The translations under genes and the position numbers were made by a program. A stretch of DNA of 64,000 nt from positions 1 through 64,000 of the forward strand of contig PZPC01000011.1 in the NCBI GenBank assembly GCA_003045895.1. Reading direction: 5' to 3'. The notes beneath the pieces are model-generated. The model was not told the origin of the DNA, ran no database searches, and saw nothing but the letters and a program-made list of their open reading frames with translations. Origin of the DNA: Bacteroidota bacterium. GTDB lineage: Bacteria > Bacteroidota > Bacteroidia > Chitinophagales > Saprospiraceae. Position 1 is the first letter of the stretch. Every line of letters starts with the position of its first letter. This document shows, one piece after another, positions 1 through 9,251 of this stretch.

Positions 1-2
1 AG

Positions 3-3000
3 ACCAGTGAAGAGGTGGCCCTCTCAGAAGTACGCGATGTAACCCTCGATGCCAATGACAACATTTACATTACGGGCTGGAAGCCCACCACTACCCAGGG
101 CCGGGATATAGTGGTCGTGAAATTGGACGACGGTGCGACGATCCTGTGGGAACAGACCTTCAACGGAACAGCCGACGCCAACGATCAGCCCAATGCCATT
201 GCTGTAGCTACCAACGGCGACGTGATCGTAGGTGGCTTCTCAACGACCAGCAGTGGCGACCGCGATGGTCTGCTACTCAAATACAACAGTAGCGGCACCC
301 TGCAATGGCAGCAAACCATCAGCGGAGCGGCTAGCGGCGAAGATGAGATCACCGACGTGCTCGTTTCCACGGGCAGTAATGAAATCTACCTGTGTGGCCA
401 AATCCACGAAACGGCTGACGAAGATTACCTGTTCCAGCGCCGTAGCAATAGTAATGGCAGTCTGCTCCACGAACTTACCTTCGCGGGCTGGGTGGGCGGC
501 ACTGACCGGGCTGAAATCCTGCTGGAAGACGAAGAGGGCGGCATCATCATGAGCGGCAAGACTGCCGCCGGAGTCAACGGCCAATTCCCTACTGCGGTAC
601 GCTTCGCCAAAAAAGATTACTTCTTACCACCTACGAGCGAAACACCCAACGCCGCCTTGCCCTACATCCACCAGTACGACCAACTGACCAAAACCAACGG
701 CACCGTCGCCGAAGATATTAAGTACTACGCAGGCAACCATTATCTAGAAAACGCTCAGTTGAGTATCGTGCAGGCTCGGATCGATACCGTCCCCACCACG
801 CCGGATACCCTTTGCCGGGTAGACGTAACCTTCAGCGATGATAAAAGCCAGCGGGTATTCGCCCTGGACAAGCGCAGCAGCTATCACAACTACTACCTGG
901 GCCACATCAACGAAGGCCGCACAAAAGTGCCACTAACCGACCAGGTACTGCACACGGATGCCTGGACGGGCATCGACATCCTTCACGGCAGCAACGGGGC
1001 CGGCCACACCTACGACATCATCATCGAACCCGGCGTAGACCCAGATGCGATCGTCTTTACCTTCACCGGGCACACCAGTCTGGCGGTAAACGGGAGCGGT
1101 GAACTCGAAATCACCACCGCCTTGGGCACCATTGTCTGGCCGGAGCCTACCCTGTCGAGCTATGATGCAGCGGGGACCAGCTATTCCAATTCGGATACGC
1201 CAGCTTATAGTTTAGTAGGGAGTAATAAGGTAGAGATCACGGGCGTGAACAGTGTGAGCAATCGGTATTTGGTGATTGGGGTTAGAGGGGGAGTGATGGC
1301 TTCGCCGACAGCTGACAGTAAGTGGATTACTTATTTTGGGGATAGTAATGATGCGAACCCCTTTGCCGGAGACTTGTTTTCTAGTATTGATACAAACGAA
1401 GAAAATGACCTACTGATTGGTGGGGCCACTTTTAACGGTGAGATACCTGTAAGTGCTGGAGTAGTAACGGTTTATGGTAATGTTGATAACAACTCCTTCA
1501 ATTCTATACTTTTGAAATTTGATTTAAATCATGATTTTAATTATGCTACGATCTTTGGCGGTACATCGACCGATATTTCTCACGACTTAAAAGTTATTAA
1601 CGATAATGTATTTGTGGTGGGTGAAACCAGATCTAATAATTTTCCGGTCACTGGTGGGGCAAATAACGCTGTTGACACTGATGGGTTTATTGGTAAATTT
1701 GATCTAATTACTGGGGAACGTTTACTTTTAGAATTATTTACGGGAAGTGATGCAGATTTATTATCAACAATTGATATTTCTTCTACTGGGAGGGTTTTCG
1801 TAGGTGGTATTGTAAATAGTAATATTTCCTTGGTAACTCTCAGTGGGGCTTATAATCAACCCTTTAATGGATCAGCAGGAGATTGTGTGATACTGGAATA
1901 CGATCAGGAACTCGAAATCATTTGGAGTTCATTGTTTGGAGGAAATCTGGATATTGAGCAACTATATGATTTGACTGTTAAGCCTAATGATACGGGTTTT
2001 TATATCTACGGTTCAACACCCAATGCTTTTTACAATCCTACGCTTAACACCCCTCCATCCGCTCAGCAATCAGGTTTTCCTAATTACAAAACGAGCACTA
2101 CCGACACCCAGTTCCCTTTCAACAATGGCGGAAATGACCCTAATCAGTCAGACGCATTCATTGGAGAATTTGATGGTGCTAATCAGTTACTATGGACTAC
2201 ATTTATAGGTGGAAATGAATCTGAGAACCAGCCTTATTACTCTCATTCCAAGCTAGCTATCAACCCTGCCAATCCTACTGAAATCGCTATCGTTGGTGCT
2301 ACGGAAAATTTTGGTAGTTTTCCTACGAATCCTGCGACTACCGGATATCTTCAGACAACAAATGAAGAAGCTGATTTTGTTATGATATTCGTCGATAGAG
2401 TGATAGATAGGATCACCGCCTTTGGTTGTACCGGCGATAATGTATTCTACAGCGACGAAAGCACTGTACACTATACTTCCGTTGGAGAACTAATCATTAC
2501 TGGCCTGACGTCGTGTGATCCCGTATCAGTTCCCGATTGCGAGCCGCCTGCTTCCGGAGATTTTCCTTATTGTCCGCCTCCCGGCGTAAGTTCAGTAGAG
2601 TTTGATCAGTCAACAAACAATGGTGGTCAAGACGCTTATATTGCGGTATTGGGTACGGACAGAACCTTGTCTTACGCCAGCTTCTTCGGTGGAGATGGTA
2701 AAGACGGAGGTACCGATGCAGTCTACATACCATCCAGTAGAACTCTGTTTTTAGTTGGAAACACTTCAAGTGTAAACAATTTCCCTGTCAGCTTCCCTAG
2801 CGGTGCTTATATGCAAGAAAATTTGGCCGGATCAGTAGATGGGTTTATAGCCGAGCTGTGTTTTGACGAGACGATTACGAATAGTCGTGAGCCAGTAATT
2901 TCTAATGAACTAAAGCTGTTTCCAAATCCAACCACAGGAAGAGTTATATTACAAATTCCATCTAATTATTTTACAGTTTTTGAGGAAATGAATTTTTCTA

Positions 3001-3149
3001 TTTTCAATGGCTTAGGGGAGCTTGTTATGCCCCGCACTTTAATACTTTCAGCGAACGACCGAATTGAGTTTGATCTAAGCAATCTTCCCGCTGGTCTATA
3101 TTATTATAAGCTAGGAAAGTACGCTGGTCAAATCATTAAAGTTCAATAA
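3..3149 (+). CDS. T9SS-secreted SBBP beta-propeller protein, 5' partial
   Basis: The reading frame is open to the left edge, so the true start lies outside the window; the GTG at 15 is only the first possible start inside it. About the first 150 residues are beta-propeller strands of the SBBP kind (phrases such as GDVIVGGF and NEIYLCGQ). Residues about 255-430 resemble the DUF7948 module found in SBBP proteins (GIDILHG, then YDIIIEPGVDPDAI). More propeller repeats follow (WSSLFGG, TFIGG, ASFFGG). The end is a type A T9SS sorting domain: LFPNPTTG, LPAGLYYYKLG and a basic tail. It is probably exported and released or anchored at the cell surface; its ligand is unknown. Base composition changes inside the gene: GC-rich to about 1300, clearly AT-richer after. 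The next gene starts 10 bases downstream. Confidence 0.9.
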   Translation, partial: TSEEVALSEVRDVTLDANDNIYITGWKPTTTQGRDIVVVKLDDGATILWEQTFNGTADANDQPNAIAVATNGDVIVGGFSTTSSGDRDGLLLKYNSSGTLQWQQTISGAASGEDEITDVLVSTGSNEIYLCGQIHETADEDYLFQRRSNSNGSLLHELTFAGWVGGTDRAEILLEDEEGGIIMSGKTAAGVNGQFPTAVRFAKKDYFLPPTSETPNAALPYIHQYDQLTKTNGTVAEDIKYYAGNHYLENAQLSIVQARIDTVPTTPDTLCRVDVTFSDDKSQRVFALDKRSSYHNYYLGHINEGRTKVPLTDQVLHTDAWTGIDILHGSNGAGHTYDIIIEPGVDPDAIVFTFTGHTSLAVNGSGELEITTALGTIVWPEPTLSSYDAAGTSYSNSDTPAYSLVGSNKVEITGVNSVSNRYLVIGVRGGVMASPTADSKWITYFGDSNDANPFAGDLFSSIDTNEENDLLIGGATFNGEIPVSAGVVTVYGNVDNNSFNSILLKFDLNHDFNYATIFGGTSTDISHDLKVINDNVFVVGETRSNNFPVTGGANNAVDTDGFIGKFDLITGERLLLELFTGSDADLLSTIDISSTGRVFVGGIVNSNISLVTLSGAYNQPFNGSAGDCVILEYDQELEIIWSSLFGGNLDIEQLYDLTVKPNDTGFYIYGSTPNAFYNPTLNTPPSAQQSGFPNYKTSTTDTQFPFNNGGNDPNQSDAFIGEFDGANQLLWTTFIGGNESENQPYYSHSKLAINPANPTEIAIVGATENFGSFPTNPATTGYLQTTNEEADFVMIFVDRVIDRITAFGCTGDNVFYSDESTVHYTSVGELIITGLTSCDPVSVPDCEPPASGDFPYCPPPGVSSVEFDQSTNNGGQDAYIAVLGTDRTLSYASFFGGDGKDGGTDAVYIPSSRTLFLVGNTSSVNNFPVSFPSGAYMQENLAGSVDGFIAELCFDETITNSREPVISNELKLFPNPTTGRVILQIPSNYFTVFEEMNFSIFNGLGELVMPRTLILSANDRIEFDLSNLPAGLYYYKLGKYAGQIIKVQ

Positions 3150-3159
3150 ATTCTCAAGC

Positions 3160-4215
3160 ATGAAGTATTTAAAGGTTATGCTATTGGTTGGAATATTTCT
3201 CAAGGTTAATAGTGTTTTTTTTGCCCAAAATGTCTGCGGAGCAGAAATTGAGAAGAGATATTTCTACCCTACTTCGCAAAGATTGCAGATGAGAATCCAG
3301 GTGTGTCGCTCGGAGCCGCCCGTAGATCATATTCTATTCGATTGGGGTGATGGGCACGTGGATACTGTTCCGCGCTACAGCACCCTAAACGCGGGAGGAG
3401 GGTATATTTTGGATCTTTATTTTACCGAACACTACTACGACGTGGATACCGCCCAATACGTTGAGCTGAAACTGCACGCGGGCATGGTGATCGATGACTT
3501 TGCCAACGTCGATTATACTATGGATACGAATTTTGTCCTGACTGATTCATTTTACGTCTATTCTGAGGAATACAGCCCTCATCTTGGCATCATGGAAAAC
3601 TTCGGCCCCAGAATGGAGTATCTCACTCCCACAACTTATACGGGTATAGAATGGGATGAAAATATGTTGATGTACCAAATGCCACCAGAGATTGATCTGC
3701 TGACTTTTTCTCGTGGGGAATTTCCAGTAGTGGGCTATACCCCGCCTGCTCCCATTGAGGAGCTATACGTTGAAGGAGGAATCATGTACTGGGAGTATCC
3801 TCTTGAACCTGGAAAGTACGCCGTAGCCGGCAAAGTGAGAGAGTTGAAATATACTGATAATCCTCTGTACCAAGAGCCGTTAATACTAGTATCCACCATC
3901 ACCAAAGCTTTTATGATTATCGTCGATTCGGCGAGCCTCGTTACAACAGTGCCAGCAATCGAAATAGATAAGATATTAAGCATCTACCCCAACCCCGCTA
4001 CCACATCCACCACCCTCGAATACGGCGGCCTCAACGGCGAAATCCACCTGAAAGTCATCAACGCTCAGGGGCAAGTTATGCTCCAAAAAACGCTAAATAG
4101 CGCGGCGCAATTACAACGAGAAATTATTGACGTGAGCACTTGGCCTGCGGGAGTGTACTGGATCGAACTGAGCAATGAAGCGGGGCAGGTGACGAAGAAG
4201 TTGGTGGTGGAGTGA
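3160..4215 (+). CDS. T9SS type A sorting domain protein of unknown function
   Basis: A 351-residue protein with an N-terminal signal peptide (hydrophobic residues 4-20, cleavage probably near VFFAQ). The body, residues about 25-260, has no family recognised here; a stretch with DWGDGHVDT resembles a PKD-type beta-sandwich turn. The last about 80 residues are a type A T9SS sorting domain (SIYPNPATTS, WPAGVYWIEL, ending KKLVVE). It follows the propeller gene by 10 bases and precedes another cargo gene by 33, so the three may be co-transcribed. Its sorting domain is nearly identical to that of the next gene while the bodies differ. Export and surface location are inferred from the sorting domain; function is unknown. 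Confidence 0.88.
   Translation: MKYLKVMLLVGIFLKVNSVFFAQNVCGAEIEKRYFYPTSQRLQMRIQVCRSEPPVDHILFDWGDGHVDTVPRYSTLNAGGGYILDLYFTEHYYDVDTAQYVELKLHAGMVIDDFANVDYTMDTNFVLTDSFYVYSEEYSPHLGIMENFGPRMEYLTPTTYTGIEWDENMLMYQMPPEIDLLTFSRGEFPVVGYTPPAPIEELYVEGGIMYWEYPLEPGKYAVAGKVRELKYTDNPLYQEPLILVSTITKAFMIIVDSASLVTTVPAIEIDKILSIYPNPATTSTTLEYGGLNGEIHLKVINAQGQVMLQKTLNSAAQLQREIIDVSTWPAGVYWIELSNEAGQVTKKLVVE
3979..4215 (+). repeat. T9SS sorting-domain cassette, copy 1
   Basis: A 237-base segment encoding the sorting domain. It aligns without gaps to 4795-5031, with most bases identical, including a shared 3' end reading through GCGGGGCAGGTGACGAAGAA. The cargo regions upstream are dissimilar. Confidence 0.85.
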
Positions 4216-4248
4216 TGCCTTTTTTTACCAAAAAGTCATATTGACCCG

Positions 4249-5031
4249 ATGAAAAAGCCCCTGATAAACATTTTCTTCATCAGCGTTTTCTTTTTCTGCG
4301 GACTCCTATTATCCGCCCAAGACTTCCGTGGTGGTGACATTAATAGTCTTGCCATTCCCCTCTGGACTTACTACAGTAATAGCAGATCAAGCATACCCCC
4401 ATTCGATACTACTTTTGCTACTTGGGATGATTTCCTTTTTGACTACGCTATCGATGAAGCTGGGGATTTAGTCTTCCAACTCTCGGGCACCGATCCGGAT
4501 GGTGACGGTAGTGTTGCTTTTGGCTTCTCTGTTGAACTTCTCTTTTGGCGTGATCAAGGCTGGTACGAATATCCAGCGCCTCTGGAAGATTTGCAGTTAA
4601 ATACTGAGACAGGAGCTTTTCGTTGGCGTAATCCCCCCGGGCCGGGCAGATACCTGCTGGGTTTTGACTTACATAGTTTGTTTCCAAATAGCACCGTTCT
4701 CAATAATATGTTTACCCGCTATCTGGTCATCGAATTAACGGAGGAAGACTTTATGATGAGTACCAGTACGGATGACCTTTTTTCTATTGAATTAAGCATC
4801 TACCCCAACCCCACTACCACAACCACCACCCTAGAATACGGCGGCCTAAACGGCCAAACCCACCTGAAAGCCATCAACGCTCAAGGGCAAATCATGCTCC
4901 AAAAAACACTCGATAGCACGGCGCAAATACAGCGAGAGCTTATCGACTTAAGCACCTGGCCTGCGGGTGTCTACTGGATAGAATTGAGTAATGAAGCGGG
5001 GCAGGTGACGAAGAAGTTGGTGGTCGAGTGA
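4249..5031 (+). CDS. T9SS type A sorting domain protein of unknown function
   Basis: A 260-residue protein with a signal peptide (KKPLINIFFISVFFFCG, ending near LLSAQ). The body (residues 24-180) has a GTDPDGDGS segment and an FRWRNPPGPGRY segment, which look like calcium-binding or cadherin-like beta-sandwich turns; no catalytic motif was seen. Residues about 183-260 form a type A T9SS sorting domain almost identical to that of the preceding gene. It begins 33 bases after that gene, on the same strand, and faces hemN convergently. The WxxPPGPGRY region is loosely like the WEYPLEPGKY of the neighbour, so the two cargo parts could be distant paralogues. Function is unknown. Confidence 0.87.
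   Translation: MKKPLINIFFISVFFFCGLLLSAQDFRGGDINSLAIPLWTYYSNSRSSIPPFDTTFATWDDFLFDYAIDEAGDLVFQLSGTDPDGDGSVAFGFSVELLFWRDQGWYEYPAPLEDLQLNTETGAFRWRNPPGPGRYLLGFDLHSLFPNSTVLNNMFTRYLVIELTEEDFMMSTSTDDLFSIELSIYPNPTTTTTTLEYGGLNGQTHLKAINAQGQIMLQKTLDSTAQIQRELIDLSTWPAGVYWIELSNEAGQVTKKLVVE
4795..5031 (+). repeat. T9SS sorting-domain cassette, copy 2
   Basis: Gap-free partner of 3979-5031's first copy at 3979-4215, of equal length (237 bases). It begins at the same Ser-Ile-Tyr-Pro-Asn-Pro codons and ends at the stop codon. Confidence 0.85.
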
Positions 5032-5072
5032 AACAAGCCCTTGGAAGGAATCTTGCCGATAATTTTCAAAAA

Positions 5073-6425
5073 TTACACCACTTCACTAAACTGCCCTTTG
5101 CCTACTGCTGCTTTCCAGTAATGCTGATCAAAAGCCAGGCAGATGTTGCGCAAATAGGGGCGTCCGGCGGGAGTAACCTTTAGCTGTTGGCCTTCGATGA
5201 CCAACAGCCCATCCTCCACCATTTCCGCTAGTCTTTCGATTCCATGGTACAAGTCTTGGCATTGCAAGGCCGGATCAGACCAGGAGGTCGTTTCGGTGCA
5301 CATGATATTCAGAATGTGTCGACGGATGATTTGTTCTTCCTTATTCAGGGAATAGCCTTTGATAATCGGAAGTTCACCGGCGGCAATGCGCTCCCGGTAG
5401 GTTTCGATTTTCTTTTCGTTTTGGGCGAAAGCCGACCAGCTGTCGCTAATGCCTGATACGCCTAGGGCAATATTCAGCCGGGTATCGTGCGCCGTATAGC
5501 CCATGAAATTCCGGTGTAAACGCTGTTCCTGAAAAGCGGTCAGCAATTCATCTCCTGGCAGGGCAAAATGGTCAAAGCCAATCTCTTCGTAGCCCATCTC
5601 CAATAAAAAACGCTTTCCCGTTTCGTAAAGCTCTCGCTTGGCTGCGCCGCGGGGAAGGTCATTTTCGTCGTAAGCACGTTGACTAGGGCTTTTCCAGGGG
5701 ACGTGCGCATAACTGTAGAAAGCGATCCGCTCCGGTTTCAACTCCTGAAGGTGTTCAATATTCGTGAGGATATGTTGAATTGACTGCTTTGGCAAGCCAA
5801 AAATCAGGTCAAAGTTGATGGAAGTATACCCAATGGCACGGCTATCCGCTACCACGCGGTAAATCTCTTCCGTAGATTGCCGGCGGTTGATGAGCACCAT
5901 GATATCTTGCCCAAAATCCTGAACGCCAATGCTGATCCGGTCAAAGCCGTGTTGATACAAAGTTTCCAGATGTGCTTTGGTCGTGCTATTGGGATGTGCT
6001 TCGAAGCTGAAATGGTGCTCTGGAGCAATGCTTGCTTCGGCAAAAATACCTCGCAGGAGGTAATCGAGATTTTCGGGAGCAAAAAAGGTAGGCGTGCCCC
6101 CTCCGAGGTGTAATTCCTGAATGACGGGTTTTTCTCCTAATGCTGTCACGTACATGCTCCATTCTTCGAGCACGCTATCCAAGTAAGGGCGTTCCACCGC
6201 GTGGTTTTTCGTGATTCGCTTGTTGCAGCCACAGTAGGTACAGAGCTGCTCACAGTAGGGGAGATGAATGTAGAGGTTAACCACACCCTGCTCTTGATAG
6301 GCTACCCGTATGCTATTTAACCAGTCTTTTGGTGCAGGTCCCGGTTCCGTCCAGTTGGGCACCGTTGGGTAGCTGGTATAGCGTGGCGCAGGAATGTTGT
6401 ATTTGTCTAAGAGCTGGAGACCCAT
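5073..6425 (-). CDS. hemN: Oxygen-independent coproporphyrinogen III oxidase (HemN)
   Basis: Radical-SAM enzyme that decarboxylates coproporphyrinogen III to protoporphyrinogen IX without oxygen, in haem synthesis. The 450-residue length fits true HemN. The N-terminal PRYTSYPTVPNW is the HemN signature, followed by the cluster motif C58-x3-C62-x2-C65 with the extra C67 (CEQLCTYCGC) that separates HemN from HemW. GGGTPTF and the C-terminal HemN domain are present. It is divergent from the cbb3 oxidase locus. Its predicted promoter has a TACTTTTG element at 6449-6456 and a perfect palindrome about 41 bases upstream of the likely transcript start, as for a class II FNR-type activator. An aerobic counterpart, hemF, lies at 21227. 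Confidence 0.95.
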   Translation of the reverse strand: MGLQLLDKYNIPAPRYTSYPTVPNWTEPGPAPKDWLNSIRVAYQEQGVVNLYIHLPYCEQLCTYCGCNKRITKNHAVERPYLDSVLEEWSMYVTALGEKPVIQELHLGGGTPTFFAPENLDYLLRGIFAEASIAPEHHFSFEAHPNSTTKAHLETLYQHGFDRISIGVQDFGQDIMVLINRRQSTEEIYRVVADSRAIGYTSINFDLIFGLPKQSIQHILTNIEHLQELKPERIAFYSYAHVPWKSPSQRAYDENDLPRGAAKRELYETGKRFLLEMGYEEIGFDHFALPGDELLTAFQEQRLHRNFMGYTAHDTRLNIALGVSGISDSWSAFAQNEKKIETYRERIAAGELPIIKGYSLNKEEQIIRRHILNIMCTETTSWSDPALQCQDLYHGIERLAEMVEDGLLVIEGQQLKVTPAGRPYLRNICLAFDQHYWKAAVGKGQFSEVV

Positions 6426-6448
6426 AATAAGGATTGTTTTGCTGCTGG

Positions 6449-6456
6449 CAAAAGTA
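6449..6456 (-). promoter_or_regulatory. hemN -7 promoter element (TAnnTTTG)
   Basis: On the minus strand the bases read TACTTTTG, matching the Bacteroidota -7 consensus, 23 bases before the hemN ATG. No TTG -33 element sits at the usual spacing, which fits an activator-dependent promoter. Confidence 0.6.
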
Positions 6457-6479
6457 GCCTAAGCACGAAAAAGAGAACG

Positions 6480-6493
6480 GTGACAAAAGTCAC
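6480..6493. promoter_or_regulatory. CRP/FNR-type palindrome GTGAC-AAAA-GTCAC upstream of hemN
   Basis: A perfect 5-4-5 inverted repeat. Its centre is about 34 bases upstream of the centre of the hemN -7 element, so near -41 of the predicted transcript start. The same 14 bases, with the same two preceding bases, recur at 9168-9181. The 306-base gap between hemN and ccoI (6426-6731) holds this site, a TGGCAT-GGCT-ATGCCA repeat at 6640-6655, and no gene. Confidence 0.65.
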
Positions 6494-6731
6494 TCCCTGT
6501 TGTGATTTAAGGCACACGCGGACATTCATCTCCCCATTACTTTTGAGCCATCATCGTTCAGCGATTTCATTTTCAGCTAGGTTTATAAGGTTGGATAAGT
6601 GTAAGGGTGTATGCCGAAGGCCCCGTAGGGATTACTATGTGGCATGGCTATGCCAAAAGTGTAAAGGTTGCCCTAAACAATCAAACCATCAACACTAAAA
6701 CAACCAAACTAACCAACAGTCAAACTAACAA

Positions 6732-9197
6732 ATGCCCATCCTCCTTGATCATACTGCGGAAGACCAAAGCACCAACACATTGGATAGCAAGGGCTGCTAC
6801 CATTGCGGAGAGCCTTGTGAAGAGGAGCTCATTCAGCTCGGTGATAAAAACTTTTGTTGTGTAGGCTGTAAAACCGTCTACGAGCTGCTCTCTGAAAACC
6901 AGTTGGATACTTTCTATCGCCTGGAAGCTACGCCCGGTAAAACCTTGCGCACCCGCGCCAGAGAGGATTATGCCTGGCTGGATGAAGCTGCGGCAATAGC
7001 AAAGATTTGTGACTACCAAGACGAAAACCGGTTAAAAGTCACCTTCCATTTACCGCAGATTCACTGTACTTCTTGTATTTGGTTGCTGGAAAACTTGTAT
7101 CGCCTGGATGAAGGTGTACTCAAGAGCCAGGTCAATTTCATGACCCAGGAGGCCCACTTGCAAATTGATCCTCAGGAAATCAGCCTCCGGCAATTGGTCG
7201 AGTTGCTTTCCCGGATAGGGTACGCCCCACGGTTACAGATGGATAAGCTAAATGCGCCGAAAGCACCGGTGATCGACCGGACTTTTGCTTATCAATTGGG
7301 GGTGGCTGGCTTCGCTTTTGGCAATATCATGCTATTGAGTTTTCCGGAATACCTCGGCCTCAAGGAGCTGGCTTTTCAGCGTTGGTTTGGTTATCTAAAC
7401 ATACTGCTGGTGCTTCCCGTGCTCTTGTTTAGTGTAAAGTCGTACGGGCAATCTGCCTGGAACAGCTTGCGCCAGGGGCAGCTCAATATTGATGTGCCCA
7501 TCACGCTGGGGATTGTGGTCTTGTTTTTTCGTTCCGTTTTTGAGATCATCAGCGAAATAGGCCCGGGCTACCTGGATAGCCTGGCTGGCTTGGTGTTTTT
7601 CCTGCTGATTGGGCGTTGGTTCCAACAACGGACTTATCACCACCTTTCTTTTGAGCGCAATTACCAAAGTTATTTCCCCATCGCAGTGATGCGCAAGCAA
7701 GCAGAAGGATGGGCAAGCATCACACTTGACCAATTGGCTATCGGTGACGAAATCAGGATAACGAATAACGGCCTTTTGCCCGCTGACGGCGTGTTGCTCT
7801 CCGGCGAAGCCCGCCTGGATTATAGTTTCGTGACGGGAGAAGCCGACCCTGTTCGTCGCCAACCAGGGGAACGACTTTTTGCGGGAGGCAGACAGACCGG
7901 AGGCGAAATTACGGTACTGCTGGAAAAGGCGGTGTCGCAAAGTTATCTTACCCAACTTTGGAACGATGAAGCTTTCCAGAAGGCTTATGTCCCCGGCAGT
8001 AGTCAGCTCCTGGAAAAGATTGGAAAGTACTTTACTCCGACCGTTTTACTGATTGCTTTGCTGACCATTGCCTACTGGTGGCCCATCGACCATCGTATTG
8101 CTTTGCACGCCTTCACGGCAGTGCTGATCATTGCCTGCCCTTGCGCCCTGGCCTTGTCGGTGCCTTTTACGCTGGGAAATGCGCTGCGCTTGTTGGGAAA
8201 AAATGAAGTTTACCTCAAGAACACCGGTGTGCTAGAGTCACTGTACGACGTGGATGCCATTGTCTTTGACAAAACGGGCACCCTCACTTCGGGCGCTGGA
8301 AAGGAGCAGCTTGTCGTTCCTTCGTCTATTTCCGCAAGGAATAAGTCTGTCATTAAATCGCTGGCGAGCCAGTCGGCACACCCCATCAGCCGATTGCTGA
8401 CGAGTTTGTGGCCTTCCGTCAAGCGCTTGGAAGTGCTGGGCTTTGAGGAGCTTGCAGGGCGTGGTATCAAGGCTGTTGTCGACGGCGAGTTGGTTGCCTT
8501 GGGTTCGGCTTCCTTTCTGGGTTTAGCGCGCACCGAGCCGGGAACCTGGGCCAAAATCGGGGAGGAAATCATCGGTCCTTTTGCCATAAAACACCAGTTT
8601 CGCGAGGGAGTAGCAGCCATTCTACAGGAATGGTCCCAAAAGTATGAGCTTTACCTCTTGTCGGGTGACAACGATGCCTCGCAGAAACAACTGGCAGCTT
8701 TCTTCCCGGAGGATCATCTCCACTTTCAGCAGAGCCCGCACGATAAGCTGGCGTTCATAAAAAAACTCCAGTCACAAGGCAAAAAGGTCTTGATGGTTGG
8801 TGATGGCCTGAATGATTCTGGCGCATTACAGCAAAGCGAAGTAGGTCTGGTCGTGACGGAGGACGTCAATAACTTCACGCCCGCCTGTGATATCATCCTG
8901 GGCAGCAAGCAGTTTGCCAATTTGAGCAGCATCATGCATTACGGGCAACGGAGCATCCACCTGGTGTACGGGGCTTTTGTGCTTGCTTTTATCTACAATG
9001 TCATCGGTTTGAGTTTTGCCGTTCAAGGGCTTTTGTCTCCTTTGATTGCGGCTATTTTAATGCCCTTGAGTTCCATTACGATTGCCGTTTTTGGGGTACT
9101 GGGAAGCAGCTACTTTTTTCGTGCTGGTTTCAGCGCTGTGAAGGCTGCTAATCCAGCATCTCTCCCGGTGACAAAAGTCACCCAAGGGGCCGATTAA
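6732..9197 (+). CDS. ccoI: cbb3 oxidase-associated copper P-type ATPase (CcoI/FixI)
   Basis: P1B-type ATPase that exports copper for cbb3 oxidase assembly. In order: an N-terminal cysteine cluster typical of CcoI (C22-x2-C25-x3-C29, then C42-C43-x2-C46); an HMA domain with CTSC at 112-115; a transmembrane CPC at 469-471; the phosphorylation site DKTGT at D513; the HP motif (SAHPIS); and GDGLNDSGAL at about 690. The 821-residue length is normal for this branch and longer than CopA because of the cysteine cluster. The ATG at 6732 puts the cluster right after a short tail. It heads the oxidase locus. The last codons (Pro-Val-Thr-Lys-Val-Thr) contain the palindrome that probably controls the genes downstream. 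Confidence 0.95.
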   Translation: MPILLDHTAEDQSTNTLDSKGCYHCGEPCEEELIQLGDKNFCCVGCKTVYELLSENQLDTFYRLEATPGKTLRTRAREDYAWLDEAAAIAKICDYQDENRLKVTFHLPQIHCTSCIWLLENLYRLDEGVLKSQVNFMTQEAHLQIDPQEISLRQLVELLSRIGYAPRLQMDKLNAPKAPVIDRTFAYQLGVAGFAFGNIMLLSFPEYLGLKELAFQRWFGYLNILLVLPVLLFSVKSYGQSAWNSLRQGQLNIDVPITLGIVVLFFRSVFEIISEIGPGYLDSLAGLVFFLLIGRWFQQRTYHHLSFERNYQSYFPIAVMRKQAEGWASITLDQLAIGDEIRITNNGLLPADGVLLSGEARLDYSFVTGEADPVRRQPGERLFAGGRQTGGEITVLLEKAVSQSYLTQLWNDEAFQKAYVPGSSQLLEKIGKYFTPTVLLIALLTIAYWWPIDHRIALHAFTAVLIIACPCALALSVPFTLGNALRLLGKNEVYLKNTGVLESLYDVDAIVFDKTGTLTSGAGKEQLVVPSSISARNKSVIKSLASQSAHPISRLLTSLWPSVKRLEVLGFEELAGRGIKAVVDGELVALGSASFLGLARTEPGTWAKIGEEIIGPFAIKHQFREGVAAILQEWSQKYELYLLSGDNDASQKQLAAFFPEDHLHFQQSPHDKLAFIKKLQSQGKKVLMVGDGLNDSGALQQSEVGLVVTEDVNNFTPACDIILGSKQFANLSSIMHYGQRSIHLVYGAFVLAFIYNVIGLSFAVQGLLSPLIAAILMPLSSITIAVFGVLGSSYFFRAGFSAVKAANPASLPVTKVTQGAD
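9168..9181. promoter_or_regulatory. CRP/FNR-type palindrome inside the 3' end of ccoI, upstream of ccoS
   Basis: Identical to the hemN palindrome (GTGACAAAAGTCAC) but embedded in ccoI codons. A TATCTTGC element, one base off the -7 consensus, lies at 9226-9233. That would put the palindrome near -62 of the ccoS transcript, the usual class I activator position. Confidence 0.55.
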
Positions 9198-9251
9198 TTT
9201 CATGTAGCAGGCTACCTCCTACTTCTATCTTGCAGCCCTAAACCAGCAATT

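Noticed and set aside
6640-6655. TGGCAT-GGCT-ATGCCA inverted repeat upstream of ccoI
   Set aside because: Only one copy was found and its position relative to a promoter is unclear, so it is mentioned in the gap but not called an operator.
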